Shown one piece after another: positions 11,901-22,175 of a stretch of 29,572 nt of DNA. How positions within the stretch are numbered: position 1 is the stretch's first letter; each line of letters starts with the position of its first letter. Source of the DNA: Pigoraptor chileana (lineage: Eukaryota; Opisthokonta; Filasterea); NCBI GenBank assembly GCA_943704495.1, contig CALSCR010002424.1, forward strand, positions 5,563 through 35,134, in the 5' to 3' direction. The notes beneath the pieces were generated by a model. That model was not told the DNA's origin, made no database searches, and saw only the letters and a program-made list of their open reading frames with translations. Made by a program: the position numbers and the translations under genes.

Positions 11901-12180
11901 TACAACGCAACAGCAACAACAACAGCGGCGGTACATTTATCAGCAACAACAGCAAGGTGGCGCATATGCACCTCATCGTCAGCGAGCGCCACTGCCAATG
12001 ACTACTAGTCCGGAAGACGTGCGTCTTATGCTCCGTAATTTCAGCTCTCTCATCAATGGAATGCTGGAGGGATTCGACAATTCACAGCAGTATATTTCGG
12101 GGGAAGCCGAACCACAAATCAGGAGCGACTGCGCTTCGGAGGATGCCGTGGACTCGATGTGGAATACCGGCGGAAACTGA
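8935..12180 (+). CDS. Microbial rhodopsin 1, cation-channelrhodopsin (BCCR/KCR)-like
   Basis: Six exons: 8935-9224, 9503-9626, 9970-10128, 10563-10636, 11088-11137 and 11435-12180, giving 480 residues. Seven helices span about residues 14-245. Helix 3 reads KYFDYLISCPMLVLD (97-111), with carboxylates D100 and D111 and the DC-type C105. Helix 6 has VWPFFPILY (197-205). Helix 7 has D228 and the retinal Schiff-base lysine K232 in LLDICAKG. The helix 1-2 loop RKAPEENMLSG resembles Hyphochytrium KCRs. It should be a light-gated plasma-membrane ion channel; a pump is the alternative. Oddities: codon 97, split by an intron, encodes Lys at the bacteriorhodopsin R82 position; an intron follows directly after the K232 codon plus one base; the introns (278-451 bases) are longer than in paralog 2. 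The tail holds glutamine runs (about 11911-11964) and a C-terminal motif shared with paralog 2. No enzyme domain is fused. The start aligns with paralog 2. Confidence 0.88.
12007..12081 (+). other. Conserved C-terminal tail motif, rhodopsin 1 copy
   Basis: Residues 424-448 contain SPEDVRLMLRNF followed by SSLINGMLEGFDN. The segment is predicted amphipathic and aligns without gaps to residues 403-427 of paralog 2, although the rest of the tails has diverged. It is probably a docking or localisation signal; the function is not known. Confidence 0.75.
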
Positions 12181-13226
12181 TCAGTCGGCGTGCGTCTAAA
12201 TCCAGTATCATTCCTCGGCGCGGCGCGACCCTGTCCGGGCGGAGACTAACCCGGGCAGTCAGTTCTGGTACGGACCGGCGTCAGCGACGGCTACTATCCT
12301 GTTGAGACACTGTTTTCAATCGGAATCTGCGCCGGCATCGCCGAACAGTCGGCAAGTTTCATAAATAGTTTTAATTATAATCAGTGTGGTATGCGCGCAG
12401 CTGGCCTGCGAAGCCAGTAAATCAGAACTCCCCGCCACTCATGGCACCACTGCCACTTTTTTTAATTCCAACTTTGGGCAGGCAATGTTCAGTTATAACG
12501 ATCGTGGTTGACTGCATTTGTGTCGGCCCGGCAATATTAATAGGTACCTGACTTGACACGGACGCCCGTGACCCGGCACGGTGCCGGACTGCTGCTACAC
12601 TGCCAGACCGGCTAAAATAGCTTTAATTGGATGTTCGTGGGAGCCGGCACTGGCGGCGTTGAGGCCGCCGTTCCGGTAACAGACTTTTTCCGGCGGGCCG
12701 ATTGTGCATAGGCATTTATATGTTTGACAAGTATCGCACTGGCGGTGCCCGCTCACTGCAGGATCGAGCCACCGTCGCCGTGCAACAAATCGTGCCGGGC
12801 GGCTATGCACACCTCCCTCCGCCGTGATTATCATTCGATGATATTTTGGTCCGCCGCCGGGGCAATAACAACAGCCCCATATGCGCCAATTTTAGCGCTA
12901 TTGGAAATCTCACACTCCAAAGTGCCCGATGCGGAAGGTTTGACACATGGGGAAGGTGTCGCGGCGAATTTCCCGGGGAATATCCTCGTTGTGACACCCG
13001 CGAGTCGATCGCGGCGACAAATTTGGTGCGAAATGCCGCATGTGATGGGCGGTGGCCACGTCACATTCTCGGGCAATTTTTAGAGGTGCGCGCCTTGTCA
13101 CCTAATTGCCTGTGCATGGGTACCCCTGACAGCTGGTCACCCGGCATTTATCCACTCAGGCGGAAGTGTCAGAGTGTCAACGCGCACAATAATTGTACCG
13201 GCACTGATTTGCACGGACACACACAC

Positions 13227-13370
13227 ACACCGCCACTGGACTCTCCACACCGCCACTGGACTCTCCCACTTTCTCGTCAGCGAACCTCACAGTGTCATCG
13301 TGCACAATGATTGTGCACACATTTCGGCACGGCGGCCACTGACACACCTCTCCCACTTTCTCGTCAGCGC
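13227..13370. repeat. Short direct repeats upstream of rhodopsin 2
   Basis: ACACCGCCACTGGACTCTCC occurs twice back to back (about 13227-13266). CTCCCACTTTCTCGTCAGCG occurs twice (about 13262 and 13350). A cassette including a GTGCACAA palindrome lies between the second pair. They lie about 45-190 bases before a TATA box, so regulatory use is plausible. Confidence 0.75.
13300..13318. promoter_or_regulatory. 19-bp palindrome GTGCACAA-TGA-TTGTGCAC
   Basis: The 8-base arms are perfectly complementary around a 3-base centre. A weaker relative, GCACAATAATTGT, lies near 13185. It sits about 100 bases before the rhodopsin 2 TATA box. It could be the site for a dimeric regulator; no factor can be named. 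Confidence 0.5.
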
Positions 13371-13412
13371 TCCGGCCCACGCGGCGGCATCACCGTCTCT
13401 TTCTAGTCGGAG

Positions 13413-13420
13413 TATAAATA
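13413..13420 (+). promoter_or_regulatory. TATA box TATAAATA of rhodopsin 2
   Basis: This is a consensus TATA box. Transcription would start near 13440-13450. From there the first ATG is the annotated start at 13596, so box, leader and start codon agree. Confidence 0.6.
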
Positions 13421-13595
13421 CTGGATCCGCCATTCCAGCACTTTAGTCACTTTTCAATCCTCACACGCTTTACGGTAGCCAAACCGAATACTCTCAACGT
13501 ACGCACACGTGGGGCACGATCTGCGACTGTTGTACTGCACTCCCGGCCGAGTCGTGGCTCTTTCCGTCACCTCAGTTACGTTAGAACGTCACAAA

Positions 13596-15607
13596 ATGTC
13601 AGAATCGACGTCGGCTTCGCACTCGGTTGTCGACAATGTCAACCACAAGGGTATGGCAGTGTTCGCCATCTTTGCGTCTGTGATTCTCTTTGTGTGCTCT
13701 GCTATTTTCTTCTACTTTGCGGTTCGAGGCACTGGCTTCAAGTACCGAAGGCCGCACTCCAAGACAAAGGCCCCCGAGGAGAACATGCTCAGCGGAATGG
13801 CGACGTGCATCACGGGCGTCGTGTGGTTCTCCAGGGCCGTCCTCTTCATTATGCTTAGCGGGGGACACGATGTTGCATTCAACATTGAAAATTTCAGGTA
13901 TGTGAACGGAAATGAACTGCCGCTGACCACGTGACTGGTGTGTTGCCTCATCCCTGATCAGGGATCGCCGCATGGTGGAGTAGTTCTGTGTTATCGCATT
14001 TTTTTTCGGCTACGGATCCATGACATGTTTTTGTCGGGCAAAAATAATCGCTCAATAACCGAATGGTTGAATCTATTTTCTCGTTTCGGTTTGTTTGTTT
14101 TAGGTATTACGACTATCTCCTCTCGTGCCCCATGCTTGTGCTGGACGTCTGCTTCATCACGGAGCAACCATTCAAGTGGACCATCACGCTGCTTACGGCA
14201 CTTACACTTTTTGTGGGCGCAATTTCGTGAGTATTGTCTCAGGTCATTGGCGGCTGTCGTCTATTCTCATACTCAAAATGTTAGACGCGGTTGGGCCGGT
14301 CGTAACAGCTGATATTATAAGTCCGTTTTTTGCGATGCCGGATTGGATGCGCCGAGTTCAAACTGATCATTCAAGAATATTCCCTCCCCCAATTTGCACC
14401 GACTCAGGGTCAACTCGAATAAGCCCGAGACGTTTGCATACTTTGCCCTTGGATGCGTTTTCTTCGCCTTCCTGTTTTACTGGCTCTTCCGCAATCTGTA
14501 CCGACGACTTGGCGACTATCCCAAAAACATCCGCATTTACCTCAAGCTGGCCATGGTGGGTGTCAACAATAACAGCCTGTGAGATGGCAGTGCTGCTGTC
14601 ACTGAGAGGTGATCGTCAGGTCACACATGTCTACCCGTGTTGCTCACAGCCATTCCCTCCCTTCGCCACAATCGATGCACGCACACATGCACACATGCAC
14701 ACATGCAGTACACATTTATCATCGTGTGGCCCATGTTTCCCATTCTCTACGTCATTGGACCCCAAATTGCTGGCTTTATAAGGTGAGTCACCTAAACTTA
14801 GCATGCCAGTGTTCTCATCAAGTGTCACGCACACTCATTGCCGCACGCACGCGCTGGTGTGCGCCAGTTGATCATACTCCGCATATGTACTCATCCAAGA
14901 AACACTGCTACATCTTTCCTACACGCACTGTCAGTATTGAGGCCGACGCGTACGTGCACGGCTTTCTCGACATTTGCGCAAAAGGATTGTACGGCGCGTT
15001 CCTCACACGCTTCCGTCTCTGTCTCGAAGACATCCACAATCAGCAGTACTACATTAATGGCGGCGCACAATGCACCGAGCTCGACACAAACTGCCACCAC
15101 GGCGCCGGCGGCAGTGGCCATAAGGACAACAACGGCATGTCCTCCGCGTCATCGCAGGCAGGCGGCAAGCGCGAAGCATTTGCACAGCGACTTGAGGATG
15201 TGCGCGTCAACATGGGCTCTGACATTCAGCCCATCCAGACACGGAACTTTTTTGTTCCCGTTTTCGGGGGTGGCCACGGGAACATGGACGGGGATGGCCC
15301 CTACCAGCCCTCGCAGGCCGACCCCGGCGAGGCATTCGACATGCGCACACTCCCTCATTCGCAGTGTGTCTCGATGCCGCACCTCGGGCAAGACGGAGGA
15401 TACGTGCCCAGCAGGCCCGCGCCAAGCGTGTCGGGGCGGCAGTCTGTTGCGGCGCAGTCTATGCGAGGAGGCGAACAGCGCCGCCCACCGCCCAGTGGAG
15501 ACGAGGTCTACATGATGCTGCGGAATTTCAATGCGCTCGTCAATGGCATGCTTAATGGATACGAGGATCCGTCTAGCAGCGAAACACACGACAGCTTACA
15601 CCAATGA
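13596..15607 (+). CDS. Microbial rhodopsin 2, cation-channelrhodopsin (BCCR/KCR)-like
   Basis: Five exons: 13596-13897, 14104-14226, 14408-14555, 14709-14782 and 14935-15607, giving 439 residues. Helix 1 is about 19-44 and helix 2 about 64-86. Helix 3 is RYYDYLLSCPMLVLD (101-115), with R101, D104, S108, C109 and D115. Helix 6 carries WPMFPILY (198-205), and helix 7 AYVHGFLDICAKG carries H224, D228 and the Schiff-base lysine K232. HcKCR1, as I remember it, shares WPMFPIL and the H...D...K spacing. However, the KCR filter residues W102, F221 and Y222 correspond here to R101, D220 and A221. I therefore predict a light-gated cation (Na+/H+) channel and not a potassium channel; a pump is possible. 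A cytoplasmic tail of about 190 residues ends in the motif shared with paralog 1. Introns are short (152-206 bases). The start is the first ATG after the TATA box. Confidence 0.9.
15494..15568 (+). other. Conserved C-terminal tail motif, rhodopsin 2 copy
   Basis: Residues 403-427 contain SGDEVYMMLRNF followed by NALVNGMLNGYED. The shared pattern with paralog 1 is acidic-acidic-V-x-x-MLRNF-x-x-L-(I/V)-NGML-x-G-aromatic-acidic. It lies 12 residues from the end of the protein. Confidence 0.75.
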
Positions 15608-16257
15608 GTCATTTATTAATAGATCTACACATGCACACACTCACGCGCTCACTCACACGAACAATTGTTTTTAATTGTGAATCGTTACTTGCTTTCAGTT
15701 TGGCCGTCATTCGCGTTCGTTAACAAGAAAAGGTAATGGAAACCTTTGCAAAAAGCTTTAAATATACTCCATCGATTTCTGCCTGGTTTCTTCTCATTGT
15801 GCAATTACGCCCCCGCCCCATAGTCTCTCTGCTGGTACTTCTATTGTGACTGTTTGGGCTATACTCACGGATTGTGGTCACCCTACTTTCATCGAGTCTA
15901 AGGTAGAGCAGGACGGGTGTATTTGCGAGCATTCGCTTATTATCTACACGGCGACGCCAAAACAGCACAGGCAAAACACGGGACGAATACTAAAAAAACA
16001 CGCGACGCAATACCAAAGTAAATGGGAAACGAGGATGGGCAGACACACACACACATACAGAGGCCTACACATGAAATGCACAATCGACGACAAAGCACGT
16101 GAACACACCACCAACAAAGAGTGCGGGGAGGAACACTCAAAACACCACTGCAACTGGCGGCGCACTAAACAACAAATGTGCATAACAATGGCGCAATACA
16201 AAAGTCGGGACAGAAGGCCACGTCATGTGCGTATTGGCTGCCTGCATGCACGTGTTG
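15608..16257. other. Convergent intergenic region, rhodopsin 2 / CFAP53
   Basis: The two genes end facing each other here, so both 3' untranslated regions lie in this 650 bases. The open frame at 15846-16409 has no recognisable domain and overlaps the last CFAP53 exon on the opposite strand. Nothing else is seen. Confidence 0.6.
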
Positions 16258-19200
16258 CTACTTTCGGCCGCCGCGGATCGTTGCAGACGACTTTCGCTGG
16301 TGGAATGTCTTTGGATCGTAGCGGCGCGTCATTTCAATCTGCAGCATACGGTTGTACTCGCGCTCGGCCTCCTGCATGCGACACAATCAAAGACAATGTG
16401 AGACGTTAGGAATGCACACGAGCGTACGGAGAAGCGAAGCGAACGCGAGCCCCAGATACCACAGGCACTATCCCTTGCAACATGCCATTGAGTGAATAAA
16501 CAAATGTTAATAATGTTGATAACACTGGAGGATACCGACCTCAGAGAGCATGAGCTCCTCCTGCTCCAGTCTCCTCTCTTCATCCGACGTCCGCTGCTGG
16601 TATGCAATTTGGTGAGTCAAGTCAGACCGGTACTGGTCACGTGTTCGTTGCAGAGCTTCGCGCCGTGTCTCCTCGATACGTCGGTTTTCGTCGATTTGAA
16701 CAAGCAATTCCTGACGTTCGACGAAGCCCTCGTGCTGGAGACGCTCGTTCTCGCGAAGCTACACACATACACACAATGTGCGGGTTGTAAATATAGTGAT
16801 AAACATCGAGTTAGAATTGGGGGACTTGTCGCAAATTCACACGCGATATACAATGATGTAATAATAATAATGAGGCACATACTATGAGCAAGCAATTCAA
16901 AAAGCTAAAACAACAAATGACGGAACAGTGCGTCCAAGCACACACATATAAACACACACCATACATACACACACGCACGCAAGCACATACCTTGTATTCG
17001 ATCTGCTCCCGGCGTGTCCGCAGCACTTCACCCATCAACTTCTCGCGGGCAAAGCGCTCCCTTTCTATTCGTTCCAGCTTACGCTCCCACTCGCGCTCAG
17101 ACTGTGTGTGTATGTGTGTGTGTGTGATTATGCATACGTGACATATTTTGAGTGCCATTAGTATTGCAAGAGTGAATTGCAATGAAAAGCATCCAAACAT
17201 ACAGACAACATTGCGTTCGTAGGGAAACTACATATGCGTACACACACACACGCACCTCCTGCTCAAGAAGGGCGTCGCGTTCCTTCTCCCTCTGCTGTTC
17301 CATACTGCGCATCTCTGCAATGTATTGGCGGTACTTAAGCGCCTCTTCCTTAAGCCGGCGCTTCTCCGCCCGTCTGATAAAAAGTAATCGCAGTACCAAC
17401 GGACAAACAAATACAATAAATGGCGCAAGGTGTGTAAGTATGTGTCGGCACACATGTGCCATCCTAAATAGCGACCCAATCCCCCAAGAAGGCAATAAAC
17501 ACAAAAAACAACACCTGACACATCGCATCATATACGCAAAACGAGCAATTCACAAAACACAGACACAGACGGCAGCCACAGCTACAAACGAGGAACACAT
17601 ACTTGGCATCAGTGTCGTCGCTGTTCTTGGCAAGCGCTTCTTCAAGAATCCTGAGGTCCAGCGCCATCTCCTCCTGAAGCTGCTTCTGCAGGCGCCGCGC
17701 GTGCATGCGACCATACCTGATCGCGCAAAAAACAACACCAATGGAGCGAAAGGGAGGAGGATTGAACATAGAGAAGAAAAAACCAGTTGAGCGGGTGAGC
17801 AAGAAGAAAAGAAATGAGGGGACATATCAGCGTCAATCACACAAATTGCACAAAGTCTAAAGGGGAAAAAAGTATCGTCTACACTACCGAGAGCAGCAAC
17901 CGCTGAATAAATTGGTACAAAAAACATCAAGTTGGAGAGGGACTAATAAAGCAGGCAGGCGCACGCACTTTGCCAGCTCCTCCCTCGTGGCCTGCTGCCG
18001 CCGTCGGTGCTCTGTCTCTTCGCGCTCACGCTCCATCATGTACAGCTCCGCCTGTTCCTTCTGCTCGAGGGCATTACATTGTTGTTGGTCACATGACAAA
18101 CCGAACAAAGGAGGTCAGTGAATCGCCCATGCGTACATATGTGGATGGCATTTGTAACATCTACTACAACAATAATTAGCAAGTCTGACCAATGAATTAA
18201 AGATGACAAAGAGATGATCGTCACATAGAAGTAACAACAACAAGGCGCAAAAAGTGCCCCCTAAACGCACCATGAGTTCGGCCTGCTGTGCTTTGAGCAA
18301 ATCATCAAGCTCCTGTCTGCGCTTCAAGTCGGCAAGTTGCCTCCTGAGAATCTGAAGGGTCTCTGCGTTGAGCTGCGCCCGCTTGGCTGCATCACGCTCC
18401 TCGCGCGCCACCTTTTTTAGGCGGTCCTCCTCCCACAGCTGGGCAAAGTGTGCCTCCTCTGCAACATTAAGGAAAGTACAGTGTGGCGGTGTGTTTCGTT
18501 TCCGCCATGCAGAGTAAGTGTAAGTGCGGTTGTAAAAGGTTGGGTGGGGGGAGCGTTTTGAAAAGATGATGCAAGTTCAAATGCCACTCTTACTCAGTAT
18601 TCTGTGAGTGCGAGATGCAATACATATGAAACAGAAAGTTGCAAAGCAGGCCGCTGAAACCAGACAACCAACAGACGAACCCGAACCCTTCCATGGACAT
18701 GTACACGCGCTTATGAATGCATGTGCGTGGGCAGACTAGACTCCACTTGCCTTTCCTCTCGATCTCCTTCTGCTTCTGCCGGTCGTCCAATTGTGCGCCC
18801 CGTTCGGAGATCACTGCCTCTTCCAACTGCTTCGAGTGCACCGCCCGCAACTCGACACAGTCGTTTCTGCGCGATTTATGCGTACACCGATTGAGCACAA
18901 GTTCATCAAACCAACTCGCATCAAAGAACCACCACATTCCACATCGTCTCTGAAAGTGAAATCACACACCTGAATCGAAGCATCTGCTTTTCGTCTGCAA
19001 GCAGCTGGCGTTCCCTCTCACGCGCCTGCCGCAGCTCCTCTGCGCGCTTGCGCATCCTGTCGCGCTTGTCCGCGTCCGACTCTGCCGAAATCGAATTGAG
19101 CTCGCCAATAAAGTCATCTCTCTCCTTATCCAGCATTTCGCGGAGACACTCCCTCCTGCGGTCGAGCAACTCCTCCGCCCCAAGCTTCACGCGATGCAGC

Positions 19201-19376
19201 TTGGCAGTCACGTGGTTGTGCGCCAGCTTCCGGTCCGTCTCGCGCTCCCACTGCGATTGGAGAAGCGTCTTATGGAAATATCGTGTTTGGTCTGCCATTG
19301 CGCCACGGAGATCTTCCTGGCGGCGGCGCTCAAGGATGAGATGGTCCGGGGGAAGGCGCGTGAATTTCGACGACAT
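16258..19376 (-). CDS. CFAP53: Cilia- and flagella-associated protein 53 (CFAP53/CCDC11)
   Basis: Nine exons on the minus strand: 19376-18970, 18866-18751, 18458-18271, 18060-17969, 17716-17603, 17373-17256, 17101-16991, 16758-16540 and 16371-16258, giving 492 residues; the human protein is 514 as I recall. Almost the whole protein is a charged coiled coil of the trichohyalin/plectin-homology type. Colinear matches to human CFAP53 include LLDRRRECLREML, DKRDRMRKRAEELRQ, FAQLWEEDRLKK (human FSKLWEEDRLAK) and LTHQIAYQQRTS (human LQMQIAYQQQSQ). CFAP53 is a microtubule inner protein of ciliary doublets and is needed for motility. Intron 2 has a GC donor (AAAG|GCAAGT), and phase requires it. Start: the first ATG of the open block, with MSSKFTRLPPDH. 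The family is confident; other TPH proteins such as MNS1 fit less well. Confidence 0.9.
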
Positions 19377-20150
19377 GGTTGCGTTTCTTGTCCGTCTCCG
19401 CAGCGATGCGGCACTGACACGCTTCACACAAGAGTATGTCCAACAAGTCCCAATCCACAACAGTCAAACACAAGTGCTATCTTTTTCCTTCGTTGAACAA
19501 GATGGTGTGGGCGATGCATTCAAGCATGAACTTTGAGATTACTTTTGAGGCATCTCTGTTCCATATAACGTATACATACATCACTGCATCACTGCCAGTG
19601 AACTGTGATGAACTCGGTCTAATGGCTGCCTTGGCAACTCGAGCGTGTTCTGATTTGACGATACCCCCAAACGATCACATTTTTAGAGTCCCAATTTCAG
19701 TTTAAGTGCCCCGGCTGTCGACATGGCAACCGCCGGTCTGAGACGCGGAATAATGCGGAGTAAGACGGAGTAGATCAGAGTCAATCGGGAGTAAATCCCC
19801 ATGCCAAATATGGGCATGCGGCACGTGCGCTTATTTTCTGTATCGCGTCATCACGCGAGCGCACGTGCCAGTTATTTTGCGTTATTTCAGTATGGAGCTG
19901 AGTATGAAAACACGGTTTATTGAATTTTATTGAATTTTATTTTTGTGAGATCACGGCTTCTCACATGACGGCGCGTGACCAAATATTCACATCGAAGGAG
20001 CATGAAAATAAATGGGATTTCTATACAAAGTGTATAGTGAAGCGGGCGCGAAATAACGGTATATTTTTTTGGGTTTGGTCAAGTGACCTGGCGTGACCGA
20101 CTGCCGGAAATGAGCGCCAAATGCAAAATGCGGTACATTCACACACAGTG

Positions 20151-20181
<31 letters not shown>

Positions 20182-20394
20182 ACAGATACACACGCACACA
20201 CATACACTCTGTGCAACACACGCATCTTCCGTGTGCGTGTGTGTGCGTGTTCATTCTCCACTTCCCTCTCCGTTGATATTGTCTTGTCAACACCGGCATG
20301 GGTTAAACTACTAAAAGGTACATCCGTTGTTACAACTCACACAAAGTCCCTCACCCCCTTGCAATCAATCGTTTGCCGAGCATCACACGCAATC
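19377..20394. promoter_or_regulatory. Divergent upstream region, CFAP53 / bHLH gene
   Basis: No gene is supported. Visible structure: repeated GGAGTA words (about 19757-19793), two CACGTG hexamers (19822 and 19862), a duplicated ATTGAATTTT (about 19919-19938) and a CA microsatellite (20151-20176). Both genes must draw promoter elements from this 1 kb, but no clear TATA box was found. Confidence 0.5.
20151..20176. repeat. (CA)n microsatellite
   Basis: A CA run, followed by further CA-rich sequence to about 20205. It lies about 220 bases upstream of the bHLH start codon. Confidence 0.9.
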
Positions 20395-21498
20395 ATGGAG
20401 GCCAAAGCTACTGATGCCGTTCCCGAGGCCGCTGCTGCCACGACGACCCTCGCCGCTCCTCTTGTGCCCGCGGCCGCACCCGCTGCATCCACCGCTGGAC
20501 CCGCCGCCGGCGCGAGTGATGGACAGTCCTTCCCCACGAACACTGAGCAGCTTTTCATGGTCGTCAGCCACGCACTCCGCGCTCCCGCCGATGAACTAAA
20601 GAGCGTGAGTACTCCAGTGTCATTTGTGTTGATTTGCCGCTCAATGAAGGAGATTTGTACTCGACTCGTTGTGATTCGTGTCAATTGACCGCTTTTTTCC
20701 CTACACGACCGTTATCCTTCAACAGGCTCACAGCGAGGAGAACGACAATGGGTACGTGAATCCAATCAATTACACTAGTGTGTTGTGGTGTGGTGTGGTG
20801 TGGTGTGGTGTGGTGCGTTGCGTTGCTTTGGACCGGCTTGCTGCGACTCCTCCACTGCTGGCTCTGTGGCTGACTGTGTCACGTGATCGCACATCCACCG
20901 ACAGCAACGACAAGGTACGCAACCGCAAGACAAACCACTCTGCGATTGAGCGCCGTCGCCGTGACCGCATCAACGAGAAGATCAACTCGCTGAGGAGCCT
21001 CGTGCCTACATGCGCCAACCAGGAGAACCTGCACAAGGCACGTGCATCCATACATTTGTGTGTGTGCGAGCTTTCTATTGTGCTGACGTCACGCCAACAA
21101 CCTCGTTCGATAGATGTACTGACACACGAGTACATGAACTGCTGGTGTTTTCTTGCCCCTATCCTGCCCACGCGATTATCACTGCAGGTGTCTATCCTGG
21201 AGAAGGTGGTCGAGTACATCCAGGGCCTTGTGCGTGACAACGAGCAGCTCAAGCGCGACGTGCAGACGGCAAAGGTCGAAAGCACGCGCTACCGGGAGAA
21301 GCTGGAGGCCGCACAGCCTGCAGGGTGCGTGCGTGATGCGTGTGCTTTGGCGTTGTAGCACTGCGTGCTGCTGCATGCACGCCTATGTGTGTTTTATTTG
21401 GGATTGTCACGTATCTTACCTGTGTGCGCATTTGCCATCCTTGAACACTCTGCAGTGACGCCGCCGAGAAGACTACCGACGTTGAAATGAAACAGTAG
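20395..21498 (+). CDS. bHLH-leucine-zipper transcription factor, CACGTG-binding class
   Basis: Five exons: 20395-20604, 20726-20751, 20905-21037, 21188-21324 and 21456-21498, giving 182 residues. An Ala/Pro-rich low-complexity stretch (8-42) is followed by FPTNTEQLFMVVSHAL. The basic region RNRKTNHSAIERRRRDRIN (84-102) carries H90, E94 and R98, the H-E-R triad of E-box class B readers of CACGTG. Helix 1 is INEKINSLRSLVP and helix 2 starts VSILEKVVEYIQGL. A short zipper (NEQLKRDVQTAKVESTRYRE) and an acidic end complete it. Intron 3 must use a GC donor (CACAAG|GCACGT) to keep helix 2 in frame. It acts as a nuclear dimeric regulator; its targets are unknown. It resembles plant PIF, fungal and animal MYC/USF-type bHLH proteins in the basic region only, so no orthology is claimed. 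Confidence 0.9.
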
Positions 21499-22175
21499 AA
21501 GCTGCGTTTGTCATGTCCGTGCGGCCCATCTCTTGCGGCGGAACGCCAGCACATGAGTGCCCATTGTCATCCACTCTACTCTGTCTATTGCCTTTTGTTT
21601 GCCTTTGCCTTGCTTTCGCGTTTGCTGCGTCGCCAATCGCATTGCGTATGTCTGTCCCCATATGTCTCGTTCTTTCTCTTGTCTCCCTCTCTGCTCGCTC
21701 TCAGTGTCAGCGATTGTCCACAGCCCTCACCATGTGTGTATTGCTTGCTTGGGCACGTTTGTTTGACGACGATGGACACAGTTGTTATCCTTATCCACTG
21801 TGTGCTTACCCCAAATACAGAGCCTGTGTACATTGAGATTCATTCAAAATGCCCTTGTGAGTGGCTTTGTTTTTACAGAGATCACGCCAGGGTCACCCGC
21901 TTCGGATGTTGCGGCGGTGTTGCGTTTGCGGATCCGCCGCCACTGCGAGCATTGGCAAATTCATTGTACCTAGTGTGTGTGTGCGTGTGGTGGGAGGGGG
22001 GTGGATGTTAGGTCGCTCTGCCCATGGTCTACACTATACAAGCAAGGGTGAGATCCATAAGCACAGTCAAGTGATCCGTCGCACTTGCGATTCAACAATG
22101 CGAGGCAGATAAAACAGCAGAGAAACGGGGCAGTCGGTGTATGTGTGTCTGTGTGTATGTATGTGGATATGTCAC
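21499..22175. other. Convergent intergenic region, bHLH gene / PEX1
   Basis: Both genes end into this 680-base interval. Short open frames on both strands lack domains or splice partners. It must hold the two 3' untranslated regions; nothing else is seen. Confidence 0.6.

Larger units (their letters stand above)
12181..13595. promoter_or_regulatory. Intergenic region between the two rhodopsin genes
   Basis: No gene is supported over this 1.4 kb; the open frames at 12724-13310 have no recognisable domain and no homology to the flanking opsins. The first kilobase continues the ACTG/CAGT-rich composition seen around rhodopsin 1. The last 400 bases hold short direct repeats, a palindrome and a TATA box and form the likely rhodopsin 2 promoter. 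Confidence 0.6.

Noticed and set aside
12724-13310. Overlapping open frames between the rhodopsins
   Set aside because: Several frames on both strands are open at once in GC-rich DNA, none shows homology to opsins or other domains, and no splice pattern links them.
13509-13595. 29-codon N-terminal extension of rhodopsin 2
   Set aside because: It would have to start at a GTG. The ATG at 13596 is the first after the TATA box and aligns with the paralog 1 start.
8935-15607. Rhodopsin-enzyme fusion (guanylyl cyclase or phosphodiesterase)
   Set aside because: The long tails end at clear stop codons and contain only low-complexity sequence and one short motif; no catalytic domain is present.
8935-15607. 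Potassium channelrhodopsin function
   Set aside because: Family resemblance is strong, but the aromatic filter residues are not conserved in either paralog, so potassium selectivity is not claimed.
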